A stretch of 64,000 bases of DNA from JBNAGF01 sp049801055 (GTDB lineage Bacteria > Pseudomonadota > Alphaproteobacteria > Rhodobacterales > Rhodobacteraceae). Location of the stretch: contig NZ_JBNAGF010000002.1 of the NCBI RefSeq assembly GCF_049801055.1, forward strand, positions 434,001 through 498,000. Direction: 5' to 3'. The notes beneath the pieces were generated by a model. It made no database searches, was not told where the DNA came from, and saw nothing but the letters and a program-made list of their open reading frames with translations. The position numbers were made by a program, and so were the translations under genes. Positions 17,466 to 27,721 of the stretch are shown in pieces (position 1 is the stretch's first letter; the number at the start of each line of letters is the position of its first letter).

Positions 17466-20400
17466 TTACTCGGCAGCTTTGAGCGGCGGTTCTTCCGGCG
17501 CCACCTTTGAATTGGCATCATCCTCCGGGACACCTGCCGGCTCGGCTTGGGGTGCGTCCGGATCATATGCCGTCCAGATGATCTCGGTGGCGCCCATCTT
17601 GCGGGTGGCCTTGCGCAGGTTCATGTCGCGGGCAATGCGGCTGGAACGCCCGGCGGTGAGGCGCGCCAACAGCCGGCCCAGCGCTTTCATGTAGGTCGAG
17701 AACCAGACCCGCAGCGCCAGCATGGATGGGGTGACGATCAACGTCAGAACTGTGGCGATGCCCAGACCGAACACCACTGCTGTCGCCAGCTGTTTCCACC
17801 ACAGCGAGGTGGGGCTGTCGATCGAGTAGCCGCCGCCGATAAAGTCGAGGCTGAGGCCGAACATCATCGGTGTCAGACCGGCCATGGTGGTGATTGTGGT
17901 CAGAAGCACCGGCCGGATCCGCGCTTCGGCGGTGCGCACGATGGCTTCGATCCGGGGCATGTAGCGGCTGTATTCCTGATAGGTGTCGATCAGAACAATA
18001 TTGTTGTTCACCACAATGCCGGCCAGCGCAACGATGCCTGTTCCGGTCATGATGATCGAAAACGGCTGTTGCATGACCATCATGCCGATCAGCACGCCAG
18101 TAGTGCTGAGAACCACCGCCAGCAGCACCAACACCGAATTGTAGAAGCTGTTGAACTGCGCCAGAAGAATGATGAACATCAAACCCAGCGCGCCCATGAA
18201 GGCGCTTTGCAGGAAGGCACCGGATTCGGCCTGCTCTTCCTGATCCCCGGTCCATTCCCAGCTGATCGACGGAGGAAACGGATTTGTTTCAAGCCACTCG
18301 GTCAGCAGCGCGATGCGTTCGTTTCCGTTGATCTGCGCCAGCCGTGCCTCGCCGCCATCGAGCGCAGCCTGAATATTCTCAATGTTGTTGCCATCAACAA
18401 GGTTTGCCACTTCGTAGAGGGAACCGTTGGGGCCGGTCACAGAAATACCATCGGCGGGTTGTGTGCCTTCGGGCAGAGCGCGAAGCATGGCGAGGCGGGT
18501 TTCCGACCCGTCTTCGGCGGCTTCGACAACCGAGACCAGTCCGGCCTGAACGTCTGCCTTGACGTCAAAGAACCGTTCCTGGTCCACGCGGGTGATTTGG
18601 GCCAGCTTTTCAACCGGCTCGCGGGTAATGAAATTCGACAGCGGTACCAGACCATCCGGCGTTCGCACCCGAAGCGTATCGAGCGTTGACAACACCCGAT
18701 CCTGTTCGGGCAGGCGAACGCGGATTTCGATTTCGTCATCCGAACTGTCGACGCGCATCGTGTCCAGCAGGATACCGCGGGTCACAAGCTGCACCATCGC
18801 GCCTACTGTGGCCACATCGGCTCCGAACCGACCGGCCTTGGCCACATCGACGTCGATCTGCCAATCAATGCCGGGCAGGGGGAGGCTGTCCTCGGTCCGG
18901 AACAGACCCGGGGTCGCATTGAACTGCGCGCGGGCGGTTTCGGTGGCACGCACCAGCTCGTCCCAGTCATCACCACGTATCCGCAGATGCAGCGGCTTGG
19001 CCGAAGCCGGCCCCTGTTCCAGCGCCTCGATTTCGGCCTCGAAACCGGGAAGCTTGGCCAACTCGGCGTTCAGCTCAGCCAGAACCACGTCGCCGTCAAA
19101 GCGGGGGTCGATGACTTCCTTTTCAAAACCCAGCCAGTTGGCCAGGAATGCACCGATCGGACCGCCCAGCGTTTCCGAGGTTGTCGGGCGGTCTTCCCAC
19201 GGGGTGATTTCGAACTGCACGCGACCCACGGTATCGGCCGGGGCTTGCGCACCACCGTTGTTCTGGTTCAACCCGCCTTCTCCGGCAAAGGCAAACACAT
19301 TGGTGACGGCCGGGTGAGCGCTGATAACCGCTTCGGTCTGCCGCACCATTTCGTCTTTTTCGGCAAGCGAGATGTTGCCGCGCGCCCGGACATAAGTGGT
19401 GGCCTGTTCCGGCTCGCTTTCCACGAAGAATTCGACGCCCCGTGCATTGGCCGGAAACAGAATGAAGGCGATATAGAACACTGCGGCAAAGACAGTGCCG
19501 ATTGCTACGATCGGCATGATCGGATTGCCTGCGATCCCCTTGATGAACAGGCCAAACACCGAATGGCGATGGGTGGTGTCGATCCGGCGCTGGGGCATTT
19601 CGATCCGCGCTGCGGACAAAGTGATCGATCCGCCAAACGCGCCCAGTACGAAGATGACTGCTCCGATCAGTGAACCGGCAGGCGCGCCTTCGGGAAGGAT
19701 GTATCCGGGGTTCAGCATCTGCATCGCGCCGATGAACATCAGGTAGAGAACCGGTGGCACCATCACGGCGCGCAGCCACCATGGGGTGCGGCCGCGCAGC
19801 CACTCAGAAGCGCGGGTGAAAAGGCGGCTCATCCGGCCCGAGACACCGCCCATGACCGGCAGATAGATCAGTGCGACGACCAGCGACGCACTAAGCACGA
19901 AGATCAGGGTCACCGGCAACATGCCCATGAATTCACCCGGAACACCGGGCCAGAACAGCATCGGCAGAAAGGCGCAGAGCGTGGTCGCGGTCGAACTGAC
20001 AATCGGCCAGAACATCCGTTGTGCTGCCTCGACATAGGCGTGCATCGGGCCGACGCCCTGTTTGATGCGCTTGTCGGCATATTCGACCACGACGATCGCG
20101 CCATCGACCAGCATGCCCACCGCAAGGATGAGGCCGAACATCACGATGTTCGAGATCGGCACACCCATTGCCGCAAGCAGCGCGAAACAGAGCAGGAACG
20201 AGGTGGGAATGGCGAAACCGACGAGCAGGGCGGCGCGGCTGCCCAACGCGGCGAGAACCACGATCATCACCAGCGCAATCGCAGTCAGAACTGAGCCTTC
20301 GAGCTGGCTGACCATCGAGGCCACGACGCGGCTCTGATCGTTCGAGGTGCCGACCTGAACGGCGGCTTTCATCTCTTCTGGCCACTTGGCCTGCGCCGCC

Positions 20401-21308
20401 GCAAGCGTCTCTTTCACTTGTGCGACCGTGTCGATCAGATTGAAGCCCTTGCGCTTGACCACCTGCAGCGCAACAGTCGAGTCGCCATCAAAGCGGGCCG
20501 TGCCCTTGCGATCCTCAAACGTGTAGTTGATCTGAGCAAGCTCGCCCAGCGTGACCACGCGGTCGCCGTTGGTTTTCACCGGCAGGTTATAGACATCCTG
20601 AGCAGTCTTGAACGACGAGGGGATTTTGACCGAGAACGTGCCCTGTTCGGTTTCAACTTCGCCCGCTGCGATGAGCTGGTTGTTGTTCTGCACCACGTTG
20701 ATCAGTTCGGTGGCGGTGACGTTGTAGGCCTCCAGCCGGAGCGGGTCGATCACCACTTCGAGCATCTCGTCACGATTGCCGGCGATACCTGCTTCGAGAA
20801 CCGAGTCCAATGCCTCAATGTCGTCCTGCAAGTCCTTGGCTATGCGTGCCATCGTGCGTTCGGGCACTTCACCGGTCAGGTTCACGATAACAATCGGGAA
20901 CTCGGAAAAGTTGACCTCGGTAATGGTGTATTGCTCGGCTTCATCGGGAAAGTCGGCCTGCGCCGAATTCATGGCATCGCGCACGTCGGCGATGGTCGCG
21001 GACTTGTCCCACCCGAACTCAAACTCCAGCAGGATCCCGGCGTAATTCTCGGATGCCGTGGCGGTCATCTTGTCGAGTCCGTCGAGATCGGCCAGCTCCG
21101 ATTCCATCGGTTTGACCAGAAGGCTCTCGCTGTCTTCGGCGGAAATGCCGGGGAACTGCACTGAAACGTGCAGCATCGGGATGTCGATATCCGGTTCACC
21201 CTCTTTCGGAAGGCTGGAATAGGCAAACCCGCCGACCAGCAGCGAGATCACGATAAAGGCAAGGATCATCCGGGCGCGTTCAGCGGCCCAGGCGACAACT
21301 CCTGTCAT
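17466..21308 (-). CDS. RND efflux transporter permease subunit
   Basis: Inner-membrane proton-driven pump of 1280 residues, longer than the usual 1030-1050. The N-terminal helix IVISLLVGGFAYSSLP is followed by the large periplasmic loop. GLILAVGMLVDGAIVVVEYADKR carries part of the proton-relay helix (TM4, near residue 400). A second half repeats the fold with GIVALAGIVVNNNIVLIDTY. Extra sequence lies between residues 500 and 640 and in a charged C-terminal tail of about 60 residues. The gene overlaps the adaptor gene by 4 bp. No outer-membrane channel gene is adjacent. Substrates cannot be read from the sequence. Confidence 0.93.
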   Translation of the reverse strand: MTGVVAWAAERARMILAFIVISLLVGGFAYSSLPKEGEPDIDIPMLHVSVQFPGISAEDSESLLVKPMESELADLDGLDKMTATASENYAGILLEFEFGWDKSATIADVRDAMNSAQADFPDEAEQYTITEVNFSEFPIVIVNLTGEVPERTMARIAKDLQDDIEALDSVLEAGIAGNRDEMLEVVIDPLRLEAYNVTATELINVVQNNNQLIAAGEVETEQGTFSVKIPSSFKTAQDVYNLPVKTNGDRVVTLGELAQINYTFEDRKGTARFDGDSTVALQVVKRKGFNLIDTVAQVKETLAAAQAKWPEEMKAAVQVGTSNDQSRVVASMVSQLEGSVLTAIALVMIVVLAALGSRAALLVGFAIPTSFLLCFALLAAMGVPISNIVMFGLILAVGMLVDGAIVVVEYADKRIKQGVGPMHAYVEAAQRMFWPIVSSTATTLCAFLPMLFWPGVPGEFMGMLPVTLIFVLSASLVVALIYLPVMGGVSGRMSRLFTRASEWLRGRTPWWLRAVMVPPVLYLMFIGAMQMLNPGYILPEGAPAGSLIGAVIFVLGAFGGSITLSAARIEMPQRRIDTTHRHSVFGLFIKGIAGNPIMPIVAIGTVFAAVFYIAFILFPANARGVEFFVESEPEQATTYVRARGNISLAEKDEMVRQTEAVISAHPAVTNVFAFAGEGGLNQNNGGAQAPADTVGRVQFEITPWEDRPTTSETLGGPIGAFLANWLGFEKEVIDPRFDGDVVLAELNAELAKLPGFEAEIEALEQGPASAKPLHLRIRGDDWDELVRATETARAQFNATPGLFRTEDSLPLPGIDWQIDVDVAKAGRFGADVATVGAMVQLVTRGILLDTMRVDSSDDEIEIRVRLPEQDRVLSTLDTLRVRTPDGLVPLSNFITREPVEKLAQITRVDQERFFDVKADVQAGLVSVVEAAEDGSETRLAMLRALPEGTQPADGISVTGPNGSLYEVANLVDGNNIENIQAALDGGEARLAQINGNERIALLTEWLETNPFPPSISWEWTGDQEEQAESGAFLQSAFMGALGLMFIILLAQFNSFYNSVLVLLAVVLSTTGVLIGMMVMQQPFSIIMTGTGIVALAGIVVNNNIVLIDTYQEYSRYMPRIEAIVRTAEARIRPVLLTTITTMAGLTPMMFGLSLDFIGGGYSIDSPTSLWWKQLATAVVFGLGIATVLTLIVTPSMLALRVWFSTYMKALGRLLARLTAGRSSRIARDMNLRKATRKMGATEIIWTAYDPDAPQAEPAGVPEDDANSKVAPEEPPLKAAE

Positions 21309-22549
21309 TTCGTGGCCTCCCGATAGGTGGGTGCGACCTTCACCCCCTGGGTGACGAAGTCCTGGCCGACCACGATCACGTCAGCGCGGTCACCAAGACC
21401 GCCGACCCAGACGCCATCGGCCTGATCCCGCAACAGCGTCACGGGGCGGAACTCGACAAGGTTTTCAGCTCCGACGACACGCACTCCTAGTTGGCCCTCG
21501 TTACTCAGGGTCAGCGCCGATTGCGGAAGCTGATGCGCCAGTTCGCCGTCCGCCGAAATGGCGATCTCGGCAGTCTGACCATCGCGGATCAGCAATTCAG
21601 GGTTGGGCACGGTAATTTCGACTTCGAAAGTCCGGGTGGTCTCATCGGCAGACCGGCTCAGGAAAGTTACGCGGCCTTGAACCTGCTGTCCTGTGGCCAG
21701 CTTGGCTCCGGCCAGAGTGCCAACGGTCACCCTCGAGACTTCGGTTTCCGGGACGAATCCGACCAGCTTGATGGGGTCGAGCTGAATGACCGTGGCGCAG
21801 AGGCTACCGGCTTCGCGCTGCAACAGGCTTCCCAGCTCCGCGGTATCGCTTTCCAGCAGACCGTCAAACGGGGCGGTCATGGTCAACCGGTCGATCTCGC
21901 GCTCGGCAGCGGCCACAGCGGCCGCTGCGGCCTCGATTCCCGCCTGAGTAGCTTCCATGCCGGCCTCTGCCGAGGCGATTCCAGCTTCGGCGGTTCTGAC
22001 GGCAGCTTCGGTCGAAACCTTGCGTGTTTCAGAGGCATAACCGCCCTGAAGCAGCTTCTCCGCAGCTGTATAGTTGATCTTGGCTTCCGCCAGACGGGCG
22101 TGCGCCTCATCCAGACGAGCCTGAGATTCCGGAACGCGCGCTTTTGCCTCGGCCAGCCGGGCACGCGCTTCTGCCAGCTGCGCCTCGCGGGTGCCGGGAT
22201 CAAGGCGGCAGAGAAGATCGCCAGCCTCGACGAAGGCGCCTTTGCGCAACGGTTCAGAAATTACGGTCGACGAGGTTTCAGCTCGAACCTCAACCTGGCG
22301 GGCCGCACGGGTCTGGCCGCGCAGAACAACTGCACTGTCAATGCTGCGCGCCTCGGAACGCAGAACGACGACGCCGACAGCCGGCTCCTCCGTATCAGCA
22401 GCAGCGGCGGTAGCCGCGTCCTGCGGCTCCGTGCTTTCTTCGGCCTTGGCATCACCAAGCGCGAACGCCATCAGCGCCTCGCGCTCGAACACGACAAGAT
22501 AAAGAGCGACCGACACAATAACGGCGGTCAGAACAGGGATCACTCGCAT
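21305..22549 (-). CDS. RND efflux periplasmic adaptor (membrane fusion protein)
   Basis: HlyD/MFP-type adaptor of 414 residues that links the permease to an outer-membrane channel. The N-terminal hydrophobic segment (residues 5-20) acts as anchor or signal. A lipoyl-like half with GDLLCRLDPGTREAQL is followed by a long alpha-hairpin of Ala/Glu/Arg heptads (about residues 120-220), then the second lipoyl half (LTMTAPFDGLLESD) and beta-barrel domains. It is first in the two-gene operon. The 273-bp gap upstream to the divergent YfgM-like gene must hold its promoter. Confidence 0.93.
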   Translation of the reverse strand: MRVIPVLTAVIVSVALYLVVFEREALMAFALGDAKAEESTEPQDAATAAAADTEEPAVGVVVLRSEARSIDSAVVLRGQTRAARQVEVRAETSSTVISEPLRKGAFVEAGDLLCRLDPGTREAQLAEARARLAEAKARVPESQARLDEAHARLAEAKINYTAAEKLLQGGYASETRKVSTEAAVRTAEAGIASAEAGMEATQAGIEAAAAAVAAAEREIDRLTMTAPFDGLLESDTAELGSLLQREAGSLCATVIQLDPIKLVGFVPETEVSRVTVGTLAGAKLATGQQVQGRVTFLSRSADETTRTFEVEITVPNPELLIRDGQTAEIAISADGELAHQLPQSALTLSNEGQLGVRVVGAENLVEFRPVTLLRDQADGVWVGGLGDRADVIVVGQDFVTQGVKVAPTYREATK

Positions 22550-22822
22550 AAGATGCCTCTTTCAAATGATCATTTGCTGCAGGCCGGGCCGATGCGGGTC
22601 GCCGGCGCGGAGTCCATGAGGTTCCACATGGGGTCTCTGAGACCATCTGTCCACACTAAACTAACCAGTTCAGATTATTTTTTTTCGCGACGTAACGCAA
22701 GCAAGGGGAAACGGAGCGGTTTCCTGTCCTTCAGGCACTTGGCTTGACGCATGTGGCAGGCTAAGAGAGGGCCACCCGCGCTTTGACGCGATAGGGTTTT
22801 CGGAACGACATTCGGGGCAGGC

Positions 22823-23494
22823 ATGAGCGACACGGACAGTTTCATTGACGAGGTGACCGAAGAGGTTCGCCGCGACAGGCTTTATGCCCTTTACAAGAAG
22901 TATGGCTGGATTGCCGTTGTGGTCATTGTGGCCATCGTCGGCGGGGCCGGTTTCAATGAATACCGCAAGTCACAGAAGATTGCCGCTGCCCAGAAGTTGG
23001 GGGACGATATGATCACCGCATTGGCGGCTGACGATCCGGCCGGGCGTGCTGCCGGCCTGACGCAGGTACAGGCGGATTCGGCCGGTGGCGATGCCGTGTT
23101 GAAGATGATGCAGGCAGCGGCTCTGGCCAATTCCGGCAAGCTCGAAGAGGGGCTGGCAGCGCTGAACACTGTGGCCACCAACGGAGACCTGCCGAAGATT
23201 TACAGAGATCTGGCGCAGTTCAAGGCTCTGACCCTACAAACCGAAACGCTACCGGTGGCCGATCGTCGCCTCCAGTTCGAAGCGCTGGCGGCGCCCGGAG
23301 CACCGCTGCGGTTGCTGGCCGAGGAACAGCTTGCCCTGATCGAGGTTTCGGAGGGTCAGGCCGACGCAGCAATTGAACGTCTTCAGGCCCTGATTCAAGA
23401 CGCCGAGGTGACCTCGGACTTGCAACAACGTGCCAGCCAGTTGATTGTGGCGCTTGGCGCGACGCCCGAAACCGCTCCGGGCCAGCAGGACTGA
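22823..23494 (+). CDS. YfgM-like tetratricopeptide protein (ancillary SecYEG/BamB-associated)
   Basis: A 223-residue protein with a cytoplasmic N-terminus (MSDTDSFIDEVTEEVRRDRL), one membrane helix at about residues 31-48 (IAVVVIVAIVGGAGF) and a periplasmic TPR-like domain (TPR_21 type). In enterobacteria YfgM links the Sec translocon to periplasmic chaperones. The order here (YfgM-like, bamB, der) is the same as in enterobacteria and supports the call. Confidence 0.85.
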   Translation: MSDTDSFIDEVTEEVRRDRLYALYKKYGWIAVVVIVAIVGGAGFNEYRKSQKIAAAQKLGDDMITALAADDPAGRAAGLTQVQADSAGGDAVLKMMQAAALANSGKLEEGLAALNTVATNGDLPKIYRDLAQFKALTLQTETLPVADRRLQFEALAAPGAPLRLLAEEQLALIEVSEGQADAAIERLQALIQDAEVTSDLQQRASQLIVALGATPETAPGQQD

Positions 23495-23582
23495 CACCGG
23501 GCGATCCCGATTTACTCGACGCAGATTGCGTGACTGCGTGAAAGACGCGACAGGAAGACGACAGGAAGACAGGCCGGTTCAC

Positions 23583-24914
23583 ATGAAAACAGTGTTTCCT
23601 ATTTCCCGCACCGGGTTGGCGATGCTTGGCAGCGCGCTCCTGTTTCTTGCCGCCTGTGACGATCCCGAGATCATCCTTCAGGGTGACCGAGAGGATATCC
23701 GTGCGCCGGGCCAAGGGTCCGGAACCGGCGAAGTGGTCAATCAGAGTCGGTCCATCCGTCTGCCCGGCCAGACAAACAACGCCGAATGGGCCCAGCCTCC
23801 GGGAACGCAGGCCTACAGAACGGCGCATCCGGCGCTGCGCGCGACACCGCAGCGGATCTGGTCGCAATCAATCGGGTCCGGTGACCAGCGCCGCGCGCGG
23901 ATCACCGCATCTCCCGTTGTCGCTGGCGGGCTTGTCTACACGTTGGATTCGGGGGCGCGCGTCACTGCCCTGACGCCTGCGGGTGCCGTTGTCTGGCAAA
24001 CTGATCTTGTGCCAGCGAGCGACTCGGAAGGGCAGGCCACCGGCGGTGGGATGTCCTATTCCGGAGGGACACTCTTCGTTTCCAGTGGTTTTGGCAGGCT
24101 GACGGCGCTTGATGCCAAGTCGGGCGGCGTTCGGTGGCAGCAAAAGCTGGATTCAACAGGCTCTGGCACGCCGACCGTCCGCGACGGGCTGGTTTATCTG
24201 GTGGCTGGCGACGACACCGGTTGGGCCGTCCGCACGAAGGACGGTCGCATCGCGTGGCAAATCAAAGGGACACCAAGTGTCGGCAACGTTCTTGGTGCCC
24301 CGGCGCCGGCGCTGACATCTGACCTTGTGGTGTTTGCATTCGGCTCCGGTGATTTGGTTGCAGCGTTCCGCAAGGGTGGGTTGCGCAGATGGGATGCTTC
24401 GGTTTCCGGGCAGCGCATTGGTCGGGCAGCGGCCCGCATCGGGGATGTCACGGGCAGCCCGATGATCGTTGGCAACCGGCTCTATGCAGGTAATCACTCG
24501 GGCCGCATCGTGGCACTGGACACCGGGCTGGGAGACCGGCTCTGGACCACCCGCGAAGGCGCGGTTGGCCCGGTCTGGCCGGCCGGAGACAGCATTTTTG
24601 CCGTGACCGACCGCAGCCAGCTGGTGCGCATCGCAACCTCGAACGGTGAGGTCATTTGGGCGGTGGATCTACCCGGCTTCGTTAAGGAAAAGCCCGGTAA
24701 ACGCGGGGCGATCTTTGCCCATTACGGCCCGGTCCTCGCGGGTGGACGGCTGATCGTAGCCTCCAATGACGGCCTGCTGCGGCAGTTCGACCCCCAGAAT
24801 GGCGCGCTTGTCGGCACGATTGAAGTGCCCAACGGGGCGACCACACAGCCGGTCGTGGCCGGAGGCACGCTCTATGTTGTCTCCACCAAGGGCGAACTGC
24901 ACGCTTTCCGTTGA
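23583..24914 (+). CDS. bamB: Outer membrane protein assembly factor BamB (PQQ-like beta-propeller lipoprotein)
   Basis: Lipoprotein of the BAM complex, 443 residues from the ATG at 23583. The frame extends upstream, but this ATG begins a signal peptide that ends in the lipobox LFLAAC (Cys23). The mature part is an eight-bladed PQQ-like propeller with repeats such as GLVYTLDSGARVTALTPAG, LTALDAKSGGVRWQQKL and RIVALDTGLGDRLW. No quinone-dependent catalytic residues are expected. Cotranscription with the YfgM-like gene upstream and der downstream is likely. Confidence 0.92.
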   Translation: MKTVFPISRTGLAMLGSALLFLAACDDPEIILQGDREDIRAPGQGSGTGEVVNQSRSIRLPGQTNNAEWAQPPGTQAYRTAHPALRATPQRIWSQSIGSGDQRRARITASPVVAGGLVYTLDSGARVTALTPAGAVVWQTDLVPASDSEGQATGGGMSYSGGTLFVSSGFGRLTALDAKSGGVRWQQKLDSTGSGTPTVRDGLVYLVAGDDTGWAVRTKDGRIAWQIKGTPSVGNVLGAPAPALTSDLVVFAFGSGDLVAAFRKGGLRRWDASVSGQRIGRAAARIGDVTGSPMIVGNRLYAGNHSGRIVALDTGLGDRLWTTREGAVGPVWPAGDSIFAVTDRSQLVRIATSNGEVIWAVDLPGFVKEKPGKRGAIFAHYGPVLAGGRLIVASNDGLLRQFDPQNGALVGTIEVPNGATTQPVVAGGTLYVVSTKGELHAFR

Positions 24915-24962
24915 TGCAAGGATGCGCTAAAGGGCGCATCTTAGTTTGAGAAAGAGCGACAC

Positions 24963-26426
24963 ATGTCTTTCACCCTCGCCATCGTGGGGCGCCCCAATGT
25001 GGGCAAGTCCACCCTGTTCAACCGATTGGTTGGAAAACGTCTGGCCCTGGTCGATGACCAGCCGGGCGTAACCCGTGACCTGCGCGAAGGCGAGGCACGG
25101 TTGGGAGATCTGCGGTTTACCGTGATTGACACGGCGGGCCTCGAAGACGCCAATGACGACTCGCTGCAGGGACGGATGCGCCGGCTGACCGAGCGCGCCG
25201 TGGACATGGCCGATATCTGCCTGTTCCTGATCGATGCCCGCACCGGGGTTACCCCGACCGATGAAATCTTTGCCGACATCCTGCGGAAACGGTCGGCGCA
25301 TGTGATCCTTGCCGCCAACAAGGCCGAAGGCAGCGCTGCGGATGCCGGGGTACTTGAGGCATACGGGCTGGGGCTCGGCGAGCCGATCCGCCTGAGCGCC
25401 GAGCATGGCGAAGGGATGCCCGAGCTTTATTCGCATCTGATGCCGATAGCGGACCAGATGGAGGAGGCAGCTGAGCAATCCGCGCCAGAAACCGACGTTG
25501 AACTGGACGACGATGCCGAGGATGGCGAAACACCGGCCATCTCAGCCGCCCGCCCACTGCAAGTGGCTGTGGTCGGCCGCCCGAATGCAGGGAAGTCGAC
25601 GCTTATCAACAAGATCCTCGGCGAAGACCGCCTGTTGACCGGTCCCGAGGCCGGGATCACCCGCGACTCGATATCCCTGCGCATGGACTGGCAGGGGACG
25701 CCGATGCGGATCTTTGATACGGCGGGTATGCGCAAAAAGGCCAAGGTTCAGGAAAAGCTCGAAAAACTGTCGGTTTCCGACGGATTGCGCGCAGTCAAAT
25801 TCGCCGAAGTCGTCGTGGTGCTGCTGGATGCGGCCATTCCGTTCGAACAGCAGGATCTGCGCATTGCCGATTTGGCCGAGCGCGAAGGCCGTGCTGTTGT
25901 CGTCGCGGTGAACAAGTGGGATGTCGAAGAAAACAAGCAGGAAAAGCTGCGTGACCTTAAGGAAGCCTTCAACCGGCTTCTGCCACAGCTGCGGGGCGCG
26001 CCGCTGGTCACCGTCTCGGCCAAGACGGGCAGGGGTCTGGACCGGCTGCATGACGCGGTACTGCGCGCCCATGATGTTTGGAACCGCCGGGTGCCAACTG
26101 CCGCTCTGAACCGATGGCTGATCGGTATGCTGGAGCAGCATCCGCCCCCGGCACCGCAGGGCAAACGGATCAAGCTGCGCTATATGACCCAAGCCAAGAC
26201 CCGGCCACCGGGGTTCGTGGTGATGTGCTCTCATCCGGACAAGATGCCGGATAGCTATACCCGTTACCTGGTCAATGGGCTGCGCGAAGATTTCGACATG
26301 CCCGGCACGCCGATCCGACTGACATTGCGCGGGCAGGGTGACAAGAACCCCTACAAGGGGCGCCGCAAGAAAAACGCTGGCGCGCTGGCCAAGCATCTGG
26401 GCAAAGGCCAAAAGGGTAAGTCCTGA
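24963..26426 (+). CDS. der: Ribosome biogenesis GTPase Der (EngA)
   Basis: Essential GTPase for 50S subunit maturation, 487 residues. Two consecutive G domains are visible: GRPNVGKSTLFN at the N-terminus with DTAGLED, and GRPNAGKSTLIN near residue 205 with DTAGMRKKAKVQE and NKWD. An acidic linker lies between them (about residues 165-190). The C-terminal KH-like domain contains RPPGFVVMCSHPDKMPDSY and ends in a basic tail. Confidence 0.97.
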   Translation: MSFTLAIVGRPNVGKSTLFNRLVGKRLALVDDQPGVTRDLREGEARLGDLRFTVIDTAGLEDANDDSLQGRMRRLTERAVDMADICLFLIDARTGVTPTDEIFADILRKRSAHVILAANKAEGSAADAGVLEAYGLGLGEPIRLSAEHGEGMPELYSHLMPIADQMEEAAEQSAPETDVELDDDAEDGETPAISAARPLQVAVVGRPNAGKSTLINKILGEDRLLTGPEAGITRDSISLRMDWQGTPMRIFDTAGMRKKAKVQEKLEKLSVSDGLRAVKFAEVVVVLLDAAIPFEQQDLRIADLAEREGRAVVVAVNKWDVEENKQEKLRDLKEAFNRLLPQLRGAPLVTVSAKTGRGLDRLHDAVLRAHDVWNRRVPTAALNRWLIGMLEQHPPPAPQGKRIKLRYMTQAKTRPPGFVVMCSHPDKMPDSYTRYLVNGLREDFDMPGTPIRLTLRGQGDKNPYKGRRKKNAGALAKHLGKGQKGKS

Positions 26427-26490
26427 TCACGGGCCCTTGGCGCGGCTCATTGACCTCGTGACGGCATTCCGGATTGCGAATATAACGAAA

Positions 26491-26514
26491 AGGCAGGCCA
26501 AGTTGGCCCTGCCT
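26491..26514 (+). terminator. Possible terminator hairpin after der
   Basis: AGGCAGGCC / GGCCCTGCCT forms a stem with a one-base bulge and a 5-base loop 65 bp after der. The following CTCTTGCC is a poor T tract, so termination strength is uncertain. Confidence 0.45.
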
Positions 26515-26602
26515 CTTGCCAGCATTGGCTAGGGCGTTATTTTTGAATTGATTTTGGGAAAAGCCTGTCCGGGTCCCGACAGGGGCCGTTTTGGGGGAAG
26601 AC

Positions 26603-27598
26603 ATGGATCTCAGAGCCTATACGCGTCAATATACGCAAAAGGACAACCGGATTGCCGCGCTAAGTTACTTTGGCACATTCGCGGTGTATTTCAGCGCTCT
26701 TTACCTGGCGATCGCTTATGTCGACCGCTGGTATATCGTGCTTCCGGCAGGTGTGATTTTTGCCTTCTCGGCGGTGCGCCTCTACGTGTTGCAGCATGAC
26801 TGCGGCCATCATTCCTTGTTCGAAACAAGGGAACAGAACGAGTTGGCGGGCCATGGGCTGTCGCCATTCACCTTTGCGCCGTTCGAAGTCATGAAGCAGA
26901 ATCACAACCTGCATCATGCCGGGGTTGGCAATCTTGAGCATCGTGAAACAGGCGAGATCCACACGATGACCCTGCGGGAATGGAATGAGGCCGGGTTTTG
27001 GACGCGCCTGCAGTATCGGTTGTATCGCAACCCGTTTGTGCTGATTCCGATCGGTGCATTGTTTACGTATTTCATTCGCTATCGCTGGCCCAAGAACACC
27101 ACGCGCTTTGGCATCATGGGGGTTCTGCTCCACAACCTTTCGATTCTGGTCTTTCTTGGCCTGCTTTATCTGGTTGCCGGAACAACCGGATTGCTGGTCT
27201 GGCTGGCCTTCAGCCTGCTGGGCGGGATGATCGGGGTGTTCCTCGTCTACCTGCAGCACAATTTCGAGGACACATATTGGGACAAGCGGCCCGATCTCGA
27301 TCCGCAGCTTGCCGCCCTGCAAGGGTCCTCGGCGCTGGATTTCGGATGGTGGTTCGACACGACGGTGGCGTGCATCACGCTGCACGATATCCACCATTTC
27401 AACGCGCGGATCCCATCCTACAGGCTTCGGGCTTGCCACTACAACCTGCCTGAGGAATACGCGCCTCGCCGCATCAAGTTCCCCGAGGCGGTTGCGGCCC
27501 TGTCGCTGAAGCTTTGGGATGAGGACGCGCAGCGGCTCGTGCCGTTCCCAAAGACGCGCCAGACCAGCACAGGCGGAACGACGGTCGGAGCCGGCTGA
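26603..27598 (+). CDS. Membrane fatty acid desaturase
   Basis: Integral-membrane di-iron desaturase of 331 residues. All three His boxes are present: HDCGHHS near residue 68, HNLHHAGVGN near residue 105 and HDIHHFNARIPSY near residue 259. About four membrane helices flank them. The ATG at 26603 is preferred over the in-frame TTG at 26591 because GGGGGAAG sits at ribosome-binding distance. It resembles DesA-type acyl-lipid (omega-6/Delta12-like) desaturases; the position and carrier form of the substrate are unknown. Confidence 0.9.
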   Translation: MDLRAYTRQYTQKDNRIAALSYFGTFAVYFSALYLAIAYVDRWYIVLPAGVIFAFSAVRLYVLQHDCGHHSLFETREQNELAGHGLSPFTFAPFEVMKQNHNLHHAGVGNLEHRETGEIHTMTLREWNEAGFWTRLQYRLYRNPFVLIPIGALFTYFIRYRWPKNTTRFGIMGVLLHNLSILVFLGLLYLVAGTTGLLVWLAFSLLGGMIGVFLVYLQHNFEDTYWDKRPDLDPQLAALQGSSALDFGWWFDTTVACITLHDIHHFNARIPSYRLRACHYNLPEEYAPRRIKFPEAVAALSLKLWDEDAQRLVPFPKTRQTSTGGTTVGAG

Positions 27599-27721
27599 GA
27601 TCAATCGGATGAGCCCCGCGCCGTTCTTGGGATATGATGCCGCGTTATTTCGACGAGGTGTTGACAACCGCCCCCTGTCCGGACCCGATGAACCGGGAGC
27701 AATTCAAAGAGAGGTTGGGCT

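Noticed and set aside
22655..22680. Imperfect AACT-N4-AGTT dyad upstream of the RND operon as a TetR operator
   Set aside because: Only four paired bases each side and no TetR gene in the area.
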